This document shows positions 26,815-33,522 of a DNA stretch of 64,000 nt, piece by piece. The translations under genes were made by a program, and so were the position numbers. Source of the DNA: Mesorhizobium sp. (GTDB lineage: Bacteria > Pseudomonadota > Alphaproteobacteria > Rhizobiales > Rhizobiaceae); contig SAQG01000013.1 of the NCBI GenBank assembly GCA_004020315.1, positions 1 through 64,000 of the forward strand, written 5' to 3'. How positions within the stretch are numbered: the stretch's first letter is position 1; every line of letters begins with the position of its first letter. Under the pieces are notes generated by a model that saw only the letters and a list, made by a program, of their open reading frames with translations, did not search any database and was not told the DNA's origin.

Positions 26815-27540
26815 TCAGAACTCCAGGTGAAGGGCGAAATGCGCCGGATTGAGCAGGCTGGTGACATATTCGATGGCGCGGCCATCGGCGGCGCGCGTGA
26901 GGCGCCGCGTGCGCAGGAACGGCGCGCCGGGCGCGCAATCGAGAACGGCCGCGTCCTCGGCGCTCAGCATCTCGATATCGACCCACTCCTCGCCGTGGTC
27001 GGGGACAAGCCCCGCCCCTCGCAACGTCTGGTGCAGCGAGCCCTCGCGCAGGCCGCGCAGCGGCACGTCCTCCAGCTCGGGCGACAGCGGCAAGCGGCTG
27101 CGCTCGATCGAGATGGCGTGGCCGTCATCGGCGTTGCTGCGCACCCGGTCGACGGCGATGAAGAATGGACTTTCGACGCCGAGCCTGGCAGCCAGCTCGG
27201 CATCCTGCATGACTTCGAGCCTGAGCGTGCGGGTCTCGGCATTGGCGCCGGCATTGGCCAGCGCGCGGGACCAGCCGACGGCGTCGTCGACCGGCATGCC
27301 ATCGAAGGTGACGAACGAGCCGATGCCGACTTTGGTGGTGATCAGCCCGCGGCTCGACAGTTCCTCGAGACCCTTGCGGATGGTGTTGCGGCTGACGGAG
27401 AAGCGCTGGACGAGCTCGTTCTCGCTCTGCAGGCGGTCGCCGAAGCCGAGCACGCCGGAGCGGATCTCGTGTTCGAGCACGGTGGCGATCCGTTCGGGCT
27501 TGCCCGTACCGGGAGACGACAGAGTCGTGCGACGCGCCAT
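26815..27540 (-). CDS. GntR/HutC family regulator with UTRA domain
   Basis: The 241-residue protein has an N-terminal winged helix of GntR type (QSENELVQRFSVSRNTIRKG, ~37-56) and a C-terminal UTRA ligand domain of the HutC subfamily. It is the first gene of the leftward operon and probably responds to the imported substrate or a breakdown product. Repeated CCTGTTCA motifs just upstream are candidate operators, suggesting autoregulation. Confidence 0.9.
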   Translation of the reverse strand: MARRTTLSSPGTGKPERIATVLEHEIRSGVLGFGDRLQSENELVQRFSVSRNTIRKGLEELSSRGLITTKVGIGSFVTFDGMPVDDAVGWSRALANAGANAETRTLRLEVMQDAELAARLGVESPFFIAVDRVRSNADDGHAISIERSRLPLSPELEDVPLRGLREGSLHQTLRGAGLVPDHGEEWVDIEMLSAEDAAVLDCAPGAPFLRTRRLTRAADGRAIEYVTSLLNPAHFALHLEF

Positions 27541-27546
27541 GGAATA

Positions 27547-27577
27547 CCTGTTCAGTACACCTGTATAGTCCTGTTCA
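27547..27577. promoter_or_regulatory. Candidate operator upstream of the gntR gene
   Basis: CCTGTTCA occurs at 27547-27554 and again at 27570-27577, a 23-bp period that is about two helical turns. Between them is the dyad TACACCTGTA (27556-27565), with TACA/TGTA arms as in HutC-type operators. The block starts 6 bp upstream of the regulator's start codon, a position suited to autorepression. Confidence 0.5.
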
Positions 27578-27694
27578 ATATGGCGAAATGGCAGTCATGT
27601 CAACGGCTCGTGGCCAGCAGGCTTTGAGTTCCCCAAACCGGGCAAAGACTGCCCTGCTGATCACGAACGGTTCGTCGCAGGCTGGAATTTTATG

Positions 27695-27720
27695 GGAACC
27701 TTCATCACCCCCGAGTGGTT
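27695..27720 (+). promoter_or_regulatory. Candidate EcfG-type promoter
   Basis: GGAAC (27695-27699), 17 nt, then GGTT resembles the alphaproteobacterial general-stress (EcfG) consensus GGAAC-N16/17-CGTT. It lies about 60 bp upstream of the small secreted-protein gene at 27779. One of the four -10 bases differs from consensus. Confidence 0.35.
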
Positions 27721-27778
27721 TTTTCTGTAGTCGCGATGCGGCGACAACCCAAAAAATGGAGACAAATGGAGGCAAATC

Positions 27779-28105
27779 ATGCTTATGAAGATTCTCGCAG
27801 CGTCCGTGCTCGCCGCCGGTCTGGCCACGTCTGCGATAGCCCAGAATGCCAGCGACCCAGACGCTGATATGGGTACCGGCGGCGACAGAAGCGTCGTCAC
27901 CGACCCGGCTCCGATCGATCCGAACCTGGCTGATCCGAACACTGTGGATACCGGGACTACCGGTAGCATCGTGGGTCCCGACGGCTTGAATTCCAATGCC
28001 GATCAGAACTGCCCTATCGGCCCGCAGGGTGCGATGCCTGATGCAACGCACAAGGCTCCCGGCACGGTTTCACCAACCGTCAACGACAACCACTGCGGCA
28101 AGTAA
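27779..28105 (+). CDS. Small secreted hypothetical protein
   Basis: The 108-residue protein has a signal peptide (MLMKILAASVLAAGLATSAIA, cleaved before QNASD). The mature part is acidic, Asp/Pro/Gly-rich and likely disordered, with two cysteines (CPIGPQG and the C-terminal CGK). GGAGG lies 6 nt before the ATG. Proteins of this kind are frequent in Mesorhizobium and have no assigned role. The EcfG-like motif upstream suggests stress control. Confidence 0.7.
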   Translation: MLMKILAASVLAAGLATSAIAQNASDPDADMGTGGDRSVVTDPAPIDPNLADPNTVDTGTTGSIVGPDGLNSNADQNCPIGPQGAMPDATHKAPGTVSPTVNDNHCGK

Positions 28106-28196
28106 CCGAGATCGATTTCGGGAACTCGCGCTTTTCGGCTGCGGCACGACAGATTCGTCCCGCGGCCGAAGGGCTGTATTGCCGAAGCGCTATGTT

Positions 28197-28433
28197 CTAG
28201 CTTGCTGAACCCTTGCGGGGTCGGGCAGCTTTTGGCTTGGTAGCCTCGCCGGCCGCCGATCCCTTCGGTGGGGTGGTCTTCGCTTTCGGCCGGCTCTCCT
28301 CACCGTCGACCTCGGCTGTGGCCTGGTCCCAGTGCTGCTGATGCGCGCCCTCGGGCCGTCCGGCTTGTTCCCAAATCGCGTGGGCCCGCCGGCGAATGCG
28401 TTCCTGCCTGTCGTCCGTCACCGTTGCCTCCAT
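28197..28433 (-). CDS. DUF2934 domain protein
   Basis: The 78-residue protein has the DUF2934 signature in its first half: RIRRRAHAIWEQAGRPEGAH followed by HWDQATAEV. The second half is a Lys/Pro/Ala-rich tail (KPKAARPRKGS). The function of the domain is unknown; it occurs in many Rhizobiales small stress-associated proteins. It lies convergent to the secreted-protein gene. Confidence 0.75.
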   Translation of the reverse strand: MEATVTDDRQERIRRRAHAIWEQAGRPEGAHQQHWDQATAEVDGEESRPKAKTTPPKGSAAGEATKPKAARPRKGSAS

Positions 28434-28499
28434 CGGCTCAAATCCGTGAGTGACAACTTTTAGCTGAAATTTCGATCGGCGTCTTGGGCGGCTTCAGCC

Positions 28500-28700
28500 C
28501 TAGTCGGACAGAACCGCGACACCGAGGAGTGCCGCCTTTTTGGTGATTAGCCCCGCCAGATCCGCGTCCGAGCGCTCCGTTCCGGTTCGCTCGCGCACCG
28601 CTGCAATCAACTCCTTCATCGACAATAGGGCAGTGCCCCGTTCAGCAAGCAGCTTGTCGACAGATGCGGCCACATTGCGTGACTCGACATGCGGCAACAT
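28500..28700 (-). CDS. Small hypothetical protein
   Basis: The 66-residue soluble protein starts MLPHVESRNVAASVDKLL and is predicted to be largely helical. AAAGGAG lies upstream of ATG 28700, which makes this start better than the ATG 9 codons earlier. I do not recognise a family. Confidence 0.55.
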   Translation of the reverse strand: MLPHVESRNVAASVDKLLAERGTALLSMKELIAAVRERTGTERSDADLAGLITKKAALLGVAVLSD

Positions 28701-28760
28701 GGAAATGACTCCTTTCCGTCCCGCCACAAGACGATCAACAGCCGGCTGCCTGCCGGCGAG

Positions 28761-28797
28761 CCGCCGCTCTTCTCGCGTCTTCTCGAGAGAGCGGCGG
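28761..28797. other. Inverted repeat between small genes
   Basis: CCGCCGCTCT (28761-28770) and AGAGCGGCGG (28788-28797) form a 10-bp inverted repeat, with further pairing of TCTCG/CGAGA inside the loop. It sits just after the stop of the DUF1236 gene on the minus strand. It may be a transcription end hairpin, although no T-run follows. Confidence 0.35.
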
Positions 28798-28804
28798 GCG
28801 AAGG

Positions 28805-29110
28805 TCAGTCGATGACCTGCACGATCCTGCGGGTGCCGGGATCGACCAGCACGGTGCGATCGTCGACGACCACGTATCTGTATTCGACGTCGGGAACCTC
28901 GATCGGATGAAGTTCAACCGTGTCGGGCAAAGTAGAACCGACATTGAGTTCCACTCCCAGAAGGCTGATCGAGGCGAGCGGGTGCCTCTGCACATATTCG
29001 CGGACGACTGTCTGCTGCTCGGGCGTGATAATCACCTGGTCTGCGGTGGCCACGCCGACACCGGCGAGCAGAGCCAACCCGGCGGCGGCAGGAACAAGGT
29101 GGATTTTCAT
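28805..29110 (-). CDS. DUF1236 family periplasmic protein
   Basis: The 101-residue protein has a signal peptide (MKIHLVPAAAGLALLAGVGVATA) and the DUF1236 pattern, including the late YRYVVVDDRTVLVDPGTRRI segment. Proteins of this family are small periplasmic proteins of Rhizobiales with no known activity. AGGAGA precedes ATG 29110. A longer frame up to 29359 adds a sequence without protein character. Confidence 0.75.
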   Translation of the reverse strand: MKIHLVPAAAGLALLAGVGVATADQVIITPEQQTVVREYVQRHPLASISLLGVELNVGSTLPDTVELHPIEVPDVEYRYVVVDDRTVLVDPGTRRIVQVID

Positions 29111-29447
29111 CGTCTTCTCCTGTCTGGTTTGCGGGCTCCGCCTTCCGTAGTCGGGAGCGACGCGCCCAGATTGCAAACGTTCACGCAACCTTCTTGTTCC
29201 GTGAGCGGCGGCTAATTGGTCGCCGCATTGGCGCCGCCCTGATGCTTGCTGCGAACGACCGAAGTGGCCCGCGTTCCTTCGCAGGCACGCGGGCCGATCG
29301 GATTGCCCGACCAGCAGCGATACCGGAGGGGGTGATATCGACTGCTTCGAGAGGAACATTTAGCGAAAGCTAATGTTCCGCCCTCCAGCAAAAAAGCCTG
29401 CCGGCCTCAAGAACCCGTCAGGCGCGAGACGGCAAATTCTTCCAAAC
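29111..29447. other. Gene-poor region with a palindromic GGAAC element
   Basis: I see no convincing gene here. One minus-strand frame ending near 29216 gives a short protein-like, cysteine-containing stretch (RYRCWSGNPIGPRACEGTR), but it has no start codon in a sensible place. The region contains the palindrome at 29353-29379. Confidence 0.4.
29353..29379. promoter_or_regulatory. Palindrome with EcfG-type spacing
   Basis: GGAACATTTAGC, GAAA, GCTAATGTTCC forms a near-perfect hairpin with a tetraloop. On both strands it also reads GGAAC-N17-GTT, close to the EcfG consensus GGAAC-N16/17-CGTT. It may be a promoter for the leftward DUF1236 gene or a structured RNA end; the two readings cannot be told apart from sequence. 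Confidence 0.3.
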
Positions 29448-29783
29448 CTATTGTTTCGGCGGCTGCGCCGGCACCTCGCCGGGCTTGAGCACCGGTGTCT
29501 TGCCTTCGTCCGGCGGCGATGCGGCCATGCCCCGATCGCCCGTCGGCGGCGGCTGCAGCACGCCGTTGCAAGGATCAAGCGTGTCGGCAAGGCTGTTGTT
29601 GTCACCATTGTTGACGGGCGGCGGCTGCTGGCCGTTCTGCGGCTGCGCCTGGCAGGGGCCTGACTGGGCACGGGCCTGGTCTTGTGTCTGGGTATCCGTC
29701 TGTGCGGCAACCGGTGCCGCCCACGCCAGCGAGCCGAGCACGCCCATCACCAGCGTCCTTGGCAAGAATTCGAAAAGTTTCAT
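29448..29783 (-). CDS. Small secreted proline/glutamine-rich protein
   Basis: The 111-residue protein has a signal peptide (MKLFEFLPRTLVMGVLGSLA, cleaved after VAAQ). The mature chain is rich in Gln, Pro, Asn and Asp with two cysteines, and is probably disordered. AAGGAG precedes the ATG. No family recognised. It resembles the other small exported proteins in this stretch in size and style. Confidence 0.65.
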   Translation of the reverse strand: MKLFEFLPRTLVMGVLGSLAWAAPVAAQTDTQTQDQARAQSGPCQAQPQNGQQPPPVNNGDNNSLADTLDPCNGVLQPPPTGDRGMAASPPDEGKTPVLKPGEVPAQPPKQ

Positions 29784-29937
29784 GTCGAACTCCTTTACTG
29801 CGAAGGATCACCTCCTTGCCAAAGCAGGCGGGCAGCGATTGGTTCCCGCATGCGGCAACCCGCCCGGCCCCATGCTGGTTCAATTCACCGACACGAAAGT
29901 TTTGAGCGGCAATGGCGACGAGTTGCGTTGAAGACGC

Positions 29938-29965
29938 GAAAAAACCGCCCCGTTTCCGGGGCGGG
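29938..29965 (-). terminator. Rho-independent terminator
   Basis: Read on the minus strand: CCGCCCCG, GAAA loop, CGGGGCGG, then TTTTTT. An 8-bp GC-rich stem followed directly by six T residues is a textbook intrinsic terminator. It would end transcripts from the gene at 30222-30515 and shield the small-protein genes from leftward reading out of the phage module. Confidence 0.85.
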
Positions 29966-30015
29966 CGCGGCGTGTTGGAGAATCGTTAATCAGCGATTGC
30001 TACTATAGCGGGATC

Positions 30016-30162
30016 ATGACCAAGAACCTCGGAAACGCCGTCAGGAACGCCCCAAAGGAACCAGCAAGGAGCTCCATCCTCAGCCGGCTGGCGCCGGCTT
30101 TGTTTCCCCTGGCGGTCGTCGCGCTTGGATATCTGATCGGCTGGCAGTTCTTCGGCTTCTAG
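30016..30162 (+). CDS. Small single-helix membrane protein
   Basis: A 48-residue frame (MTKNLGNAVRNAPKEP...) ends with a hydrophobic segment (APALFPLAVVALGYLIGWQF) suited to one membrane helix. The basic N-terminal half followed by a helix and a short tail looks like a real small membrane protein. The upstream ribosome site is weak, so confidence is moderate. Confidence 0.45.
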   Translation: MTKNLGNAVRNAPKEPARSSILSRLAPALFPLAVVALGYLIGWQFFGF

Positions 30163-30221
30163 GGCATCGGCCCCCCTTCGGAGTCGCGCAAAAAATCCTT
30201 GGATCAGGCGCTGCCTGCTTA

Positions 30222-30515
30222 TCAGTCCGGGAAATCGAAAATCGGTTCCTCGCATCGATGGACCCGACATTGACCGTCACGCGTCGGGATATAGGAGGCG
30301 GTCGGCACCTCCGGCCAATCGCACTCATTGCCGAACTGGCGGACATATCGATCATAGGTGTTGCGGCCGGTGGTCAGGACGATCGCGCGCCAGCTCTGGA
30401 TCAGCTGCTGCGTCTGTTCGCATGTCATGGTGCGCGCATCCGGCCGGGCGTAAGCCATGCATGTGGCACCGAGCAGGATCGCTGCGGCTGTCGAGACGAT
30501 TGGGCGAACTGGCAT
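30222..30515 (-). CDS. Small secreted cysteine-containing protein
   Basis: The 97-residue protein has a signal peptide (MPVRPIVSTAAAILLGATCMAYA) and four further cysteines in the mature part (MTCEQTQ, NECDWPE, QCRVHRCEE), which probably form two disulfides in the periplasm. GAGGATG precedes the ATG. The family is conserved-looking but unknown to me. Confidence 0.65.
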   Translation of the reverse strand: MPVRPIVSTAAAILLGATCMAYARPDARTMTCEQTQQLIQSWRAIVLTTGRNTYDRYVRQFGNECDWPEVPTASYIPTRDGQCRVHRCEEPIFDFPD

Positions 30516-30635
30516 GGTGCATCCTCACAAGGGTCGTGCCTAACGCGCGCCCTCGCCCGTGGTTCCGCAGCCTTTACCCGGAACGGCGTCTCCCGCGGCG
30601 GTCTGTTACTGCGGCGCAATAGGACAGGCGCGATC

Positions 30636-30959
30636 TCACTCCTCCTTCTCCGGCTTGAACCGCCTCACCACTACCTCGAAGACGATGTCCGAGATCCACA
30701 TCGCCGAGACGCCGATGAGGAACGCCGCGGCCAGCGTCGTGGTGTCGTCGTCCGGCGACGGCAACGGCAGGCCGGCGCGGATGTAGTGCACCACTGGCAA
30801 TGTCAGGTAGGCCGCCGCCAGTGCGCCGCAGATCGGCGACGCCACCATCTCGCGGACCTTGTAGCGGTGGCGCGACAGGGCTCGCAAAATGCCGCCGGAA
30901 AGTCCGGCGACCACCACCGGCGCCTTGATGCCGAGAGCATCGAGAAGCTCCTGTATCAT
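30636..30959 (-). CDS. Phage holin-like membrane protein
   Basis: The 107-residue protein has two or three hydrophobic segments (APVVVAGLSGGILRAL, ICGALAAAYLTLPVVHYI, LAAAFLIGVSAMWISDIVF) and charged ends, like phage holins or associated lysis proteins. Its ATG overlaps the stop of the o-spanin-like gene. It is the last gene of the leftward phage module. The holin call is by position and topology only. Confidence 0.5.
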   Translation of the reverse strand: MIQELLDALGIKAPVVVAGLSGGILRALSRHRYKVREMVASPICGALAAAYLTLPVVHYIRAGLPLPSPDDDTTTLAAAFLIGVSAMWISDIVFEVVVRRFKPEKEE

Positions 30960-31168
30960 GGCTTCCACCCGCACCATCTGGCGCCCTTCCCGTTGTAAGC
31001 GTTCACCTCGTCGAGTTCGGGCCGCGTCATGGCGGCGACGACGACCGCGGACGGACGGCGCGGCTGGTTGTGGTCACACCAGACCTGACGCGCCGGCGAA
31101 ATCGGCGTTGTGCATCCGGCGAGCAACAGGCCCCCGAGCAGCCGACCGATCATCAGTGCGTTGCCCAT
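30956..31168 (-). CDS. Rz1-like outer-membrane spanin lipoprotein
   Basis: The 70-residue protein has a lipoprotein signal (LLGGLLLAGC, lipobox with Cys at ~19) followed by a short, proline-containing mature chain (TTPISPARQVWCDHNQPRR, ending ARWCGWKP). This is the shape of Rz1-type spanins, which join the outer membrane to the inner-membrane spanin during lysis. GGGAGG precedes ATG 31168. The gene overlaps the upstream membrane/coiled-coil gene, as spanin pairs commonly do. Confidence 0.65.
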   Translation of the reverse strand: MGNALMIGRLLGGLLLAGCTTPISPARQVWCDHNQPRRPSAVVVAAMTRPELDEVNAYNGKGARWCGWKP

Positions 31169-31419
31169 CGCATCGCCTCCCGCCGTGCGGCTTCGTCCGG
31201 CAGATCGCGCGCCGCGCGTTCGGCATCGATCGCCTCGCGGCCCATTTCGAGGCGGTCCTGCGCGGCGGTGAGTTTTTCCGCCGCTCGCCTGGCCGTATCC
31301 TTCTTGGCCCGGCTGATACCGCCGGCGACAAAGAGGCCGATGCCGCCGACGAGTGCTGCGAAGACCGCCATGAGCGCGTTGTTGCCGGCGGGCGCGCTCA
31401 GCATGGAAAGCACCGACAT
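31153..31419 (-). CDS. Inner-membrane spanin (Rz-like) candidate
   Basis: The 88-residue protein has one N-terminal membrane helix (NALMAVFAALVGGIGLFVAGG) and then a charged, coiled-coil-like segment (RRAAEKLTAAQDRLEMGREA). This matches the topology of i-spanins, and it directly precedes the o-spanin-like lipoprotein gene with a 16-bp overlap. The start MSVLSML was chosen because the upstream extension overlaps the preceding gene. Confidence 0.55.
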   Translation of the reverse strand: MSVLSMLSAPAGNNALMAVFAALVGGIGLFVAGGISRAKKDTARRAAEKLTAAQDRLEMGREAIDAERAARDLPDEAARREAMRWATH

Positions 31420-31420
31420 C

Positions 31421-31639
31421 TCAATTGCCCTCCACGGCAGGCTGTTTTCTGACGAGGCCGGCGACGCCGTCGCGGACGACATTCATCAGGATCTTGAGCA
31501 GGGTCAGCACCCCGGTGATCTTGAGTGCCAGGGCGGCGCCGATGCCGAACAGCGTCCAGTCGAAGCCGACCAGGCCGGTGAGCAACAGGATCAGCACATT
31601 GATCAGATTGTGCGCGGCATTGGTATTGAACCACTTCAT
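31421..31639 (-). CDS. Small holin-like membrane protein
   Basis: The 72-residue protein has two hydrophobic segments (LINVLILLLTGLVGFDWTLF and IGAALALKITGVLTLLKILM) and a basic C-terminus, suited to a class II holin. Its ATG overlaps the muramidase stop (ATGA), so holin and lysin are translationally coupled, a common arrangement in phage lysis cassettes. Confidence 0.6.
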   Translation of the reverse strand: MKWFNTNAAHNLINVLILLLTGLVGFDWTLFGIGAALALKITGVLTLLKILMNVVRDGVAGLVRKQPAVEGN

Positions 31640-32481
31640 GGCTTTGCCTTTCGAAACAAAGAGGGAGCCTTTCGAAACAAAGAAGGGGCGCTTCGAAACA
31701 AAGAGAGGATTGCGGCGACCAAGGGGGCCAGGACTGCGGCCCAGGGGCCGGGCAACAGTCCGGGCCGGACTCCGGCCTTGTCCGGCTCTGCCTCTGGGGT
31801 CAAAGGAGTGGGACCGTTCAGTTGCGGAGCGTGCGGAATCGGAACAGGCGCTGGAGGCTGTGCTGGGGCAGCGGGCGGCCACTGCGTGTCCTTGATCCCA
31901 GACCATTTGCGGAACGCGTCGGCAAGCCTGATATCGTAGGCGTTCTTCCTGTACGACGGGCCGTTGTAGCCCTTGGCAAAGCCGGCCCAATCATGATCGC
32001 GCAATTTGCCGTCGAGCCGGTGCGCGGCGATGAAATTGACCGCCGCTGCCAGCTGGAGTGCCTCGTCCTCCATCATGGCTTCGACCATGGCCTGCACGGT
32101 GAGGAAGCCGGCCGCCTTGAAATTCTCGCCGAGAACCTGCCCGAGGCCCCATGATGCCGATCTGAGCGCCGCCGTCTCGTCGATCGCGCAGGCGGCTTTC
32201 AGGCGCGGATAGCTGTCCCGGGGATAAGGCTTTTCGCCCCACCTGACATAGGCAAGGCCAGCCTCGACAGCTTGCGCCCGCTTCGCCCCCGACAGGTTGC
32301 GGAAAAAGACATGCGGCTCGAACAGGATGATCGGCCGGCCATGGGCGTCGAAGCCATGCCCGCTGGTTTCGACATCGAGAAAGGCGTGGATCTCATCCTC
32401 GCCGACGCCGATCCTGGCGCCGAGTTTTGGCAGATCGAGATCGTCCAGGCGCCTGGCGGCGCCTTTGAACGTGGTGTCCAT
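31636..32481 (-). CDS. Phage endolysin, N-acetylmuramidase domain
   Basis: The 281-residue protein has an N-acetylmuramidase domain (DUF3380 type). It contains AFLDVETSGHGFDAHGRPIILFEPH-type sequence with the catalytic Glu in VETSG, and SASWGLGQVLGENFKAAGF. The tail is unusual: a Pro-rich linker, a hydrophobic stretch (LPGPWAAVLAPLVAAILSLF) and three repeats of PSLFRKA, suggesting membrane association. AAGGA precedes ATG 32481; the longer frame to 32640 is not supported. It degrades peptidoglycan at lysis. Confidence 0.82.
   Translation of the reverse strand: MDTTFKGAARRLDDLDLPKLGARIGVGEDEIHAFLDVETSGHGFDAHGRPIILFEPHVFFRNLSGAKRAQAVEAGLAYVRWGEKPYPRDSYPRLKAACAIDETAALRSASWGLGQVLGENFKAAGFLTVQAMVEAMMEDEALQLAAAVNFIAAHRLDGKLRDHDWAGFAKGYNGPSYRKNAYDIRLADAFRKWSGIKDTQWPPAAPAQPPAPVPIPHAPQLNGPTPLTPEAEPDKAGVRPGLLPGPWAAVLAPLVAAILSLFRSAPSLFRKAPSLFRKAKP
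31643..31708. repeat. Three short tandem repeats in the endolysin C-terminus
   Basis: About 20-nt units built on CTTTCGAAACAAAGA occur three times in a row. On the minus strand they encode the repeated peptide PSLFRKA/RSA at the end of the muramidase. Each unit is amphipathic and basic. The near identity at DNA level suggests recent slippage expansion. Confidence 0.7.
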
Positions 32482-32575
32482 GAGAGTCCTTTCCGCCCTT
32501 GCGGGCAGGTTGATGTTTGCAAGCGATTGTGTGAAATGAGCCCAAAGGGAGTGGGGATCGGGAGGACAGCTGCCC

Positions 32576-32752
32576 ATGTCGCAAGAAGGAACGGCGCGCT
32601 GGACGGTGAAGGCCGAGCTATGCGCCGTCGGCCGCGACAAGCCGCTGCTTTTGGCGCTGGCAGCGATCCTGTGCCTCTATTGCGGGCTGATCGCCGGGCC
32701 GATCCTCTATGCGTTCCTGGCCATCCAGGGCATGGCGGATTTCTTCAAGTGA
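32576..32752 (+). CDS. Small membrane protein (58 aa)
   Basis: The frame starts MSQEGTARWTVKAELCAVG and contains a hydrophobic segment (LLALAAILCLYCGLIAGPIL, continuing to YAFLAIQG). GGAGG lies 10 nt upstream. It is on the plus strand, opposite to the phage genes, just upstream of the three paralogous small genes. No family recognised; it may be lysogen-expressed cargo. Confidence 0.55.
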   Translation: MSQEGTARWTVKAELCAVGRDKPLLLALAAILCLYCGLIAGPILYAFLAIQGMADFFK

Positions 32753-32874
32753 CGGCATTGACTATTTGAGAACAGCTCGATCGTCTTGCCACTTGAACCG
32801 AAATTGCTTAGCCGGGATGAAACTGCTCCCATGAACCGTTCATACCTCGTGGGACACAGGGTGCGGGAGGGCAC

Positions 32875-33090
32875 GTGACAATCAGGATCAGGCTTCCGGG
32901 CGGGACCTTGAAGATCAAGACGAGGGACGAGCTGCGCCGGCGCGAACAGAAGCGCGAAGTTCCGGTCTGGCAGGTCGGAAATTACTTTATCGTCTGGTGG
33001 CCGAGCAGCATGTCGGATCGTCCGTCAGGGGCCCGCCAAAACGATGATCCCGAGCCGCACCGACCTTTCGGAAAAAATTCCAGAAGATAG
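32875..33090 (+). CDS. Small basic protein, paralog 1 of 3
   Basis: This 71-residue protein (GTG start, preceded by GGGAGG) begins MTIRIRLPGGTLKIK and shares the pattern RI(K/R)LPGGTLK(M/I)K - RE(Q/R)xR - PV - VWW with the two genes that follow. It is the most divergent copy and has a longer polar tail. The fold and function are unknown. It lacks the promoter-dyad element seen before copies 2 and 3. Confidence 0.6.
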   Translation: MTIRIRLPGGTLKIKTRDELRRREQKREVPVWQVGNYFIVWWPSSMSDRPSGARQNDDPEPHRPFGKNSRR

Positions 33091-33116
33091 CCTCAGAAAT
33101 AATCAATGGCCGGCCA

Positions 33117-33145
33117 TTGACTCTTCCGCTGCGGAAGCTCTCTAG
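33117..33145 (+). promoter_or_regulatory. Sigma70-like promoter with central dyad, copy A
   Basis: TTGACT (33117-33122), 17 nt, CTCTAG (33140-33145). The spacer holds the dyad CTTCC-GCTGC-GGAAG. The same arrangement occurs at 33448-33476 before the third paralog. A dyad between -35 and -10 is a classic repressor site. Confidence 0.55.
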
Positions 33146-33175
33146 TTGCTGCGCTGCACAATGGGGGTTGGGCTG

Positions 33176-33385
33176 ATGGCGGTTCGTATCAAGTTGCCGG
33201 GCGGCACCTTGAAGATGAAGGTGTATCGGGAGTTGCGCGAGCGCGAGCGCGCCCGGCGCATACCGGTTCTGAAGATGGGCTCGCTGTATTTCACCTGGTG
33301 GTCGAACCGCCAGCGCCCTTTGAACCGCCAGCCGGGCGCACCGGACGATCCTGACCAAACCCAGGCGATACGTTTGACGCCTTGA
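33176..33385 (+). CDS. Small basic protein, paralog 2 of 3
   Basis: The 69-residue protein starts MAVRIKLPGGTLKMKVYREL and continues with RERERARRIPVLKMGSLYF and WWSNR. It is almost identical to paralog 3 over the first 50 residues. The ATG at 33176 follows a G-rich ribosome site; upstream in-frame starts (33146, 33161) fall within the leader. The conserved DNA includes about 40 bp of leader, so this is a recent tandem duplication. Confidence 0.65.
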   Translation: MAVRIKLPGGTLKMKVYRELRERERARRIPVLKMGSLYFTWWSNRQRPLNRQPGAPDDPDQTQAIRLTP

Positions 33386-33447
33386 ACCGTCATCGGGGCC
33401 TGCGCTCAAATCCTTCCGGAGCAGTAAAAAACGCGCCCATAGGCGGT

Positions 33448-33476
33448 TGACTCTTCCCTTGGGGAAGTTCTCTAAT
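33448..33476 (+). promoter_or_regulatory. Sigma70-like promoter with central dyad, copy B
   Basis: TTGACT (33448-33453), 17 nt, CTCTAA (33471-33476), with the dyad CTTCC-CTTGG-GGAAG in the spacer. Compared with copy A the outer arms CTTCC/GGAAG are identical while the centre differs, which suggests selection on the arms. Confidence 0.55.
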
Positions 33477-33522
33477 TGCTGCATTGCACATCATCGTTGC
33501 CGAGCCGGCGGGAGTTGAACCG

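Noticed and set aside
28907..29215. A 102-codon plus-strand frame across the DUF1236 gene.
   Set aside because: No ribosome site or motif, and the minus strand encodes a signal peptide and DUF1236 domain.
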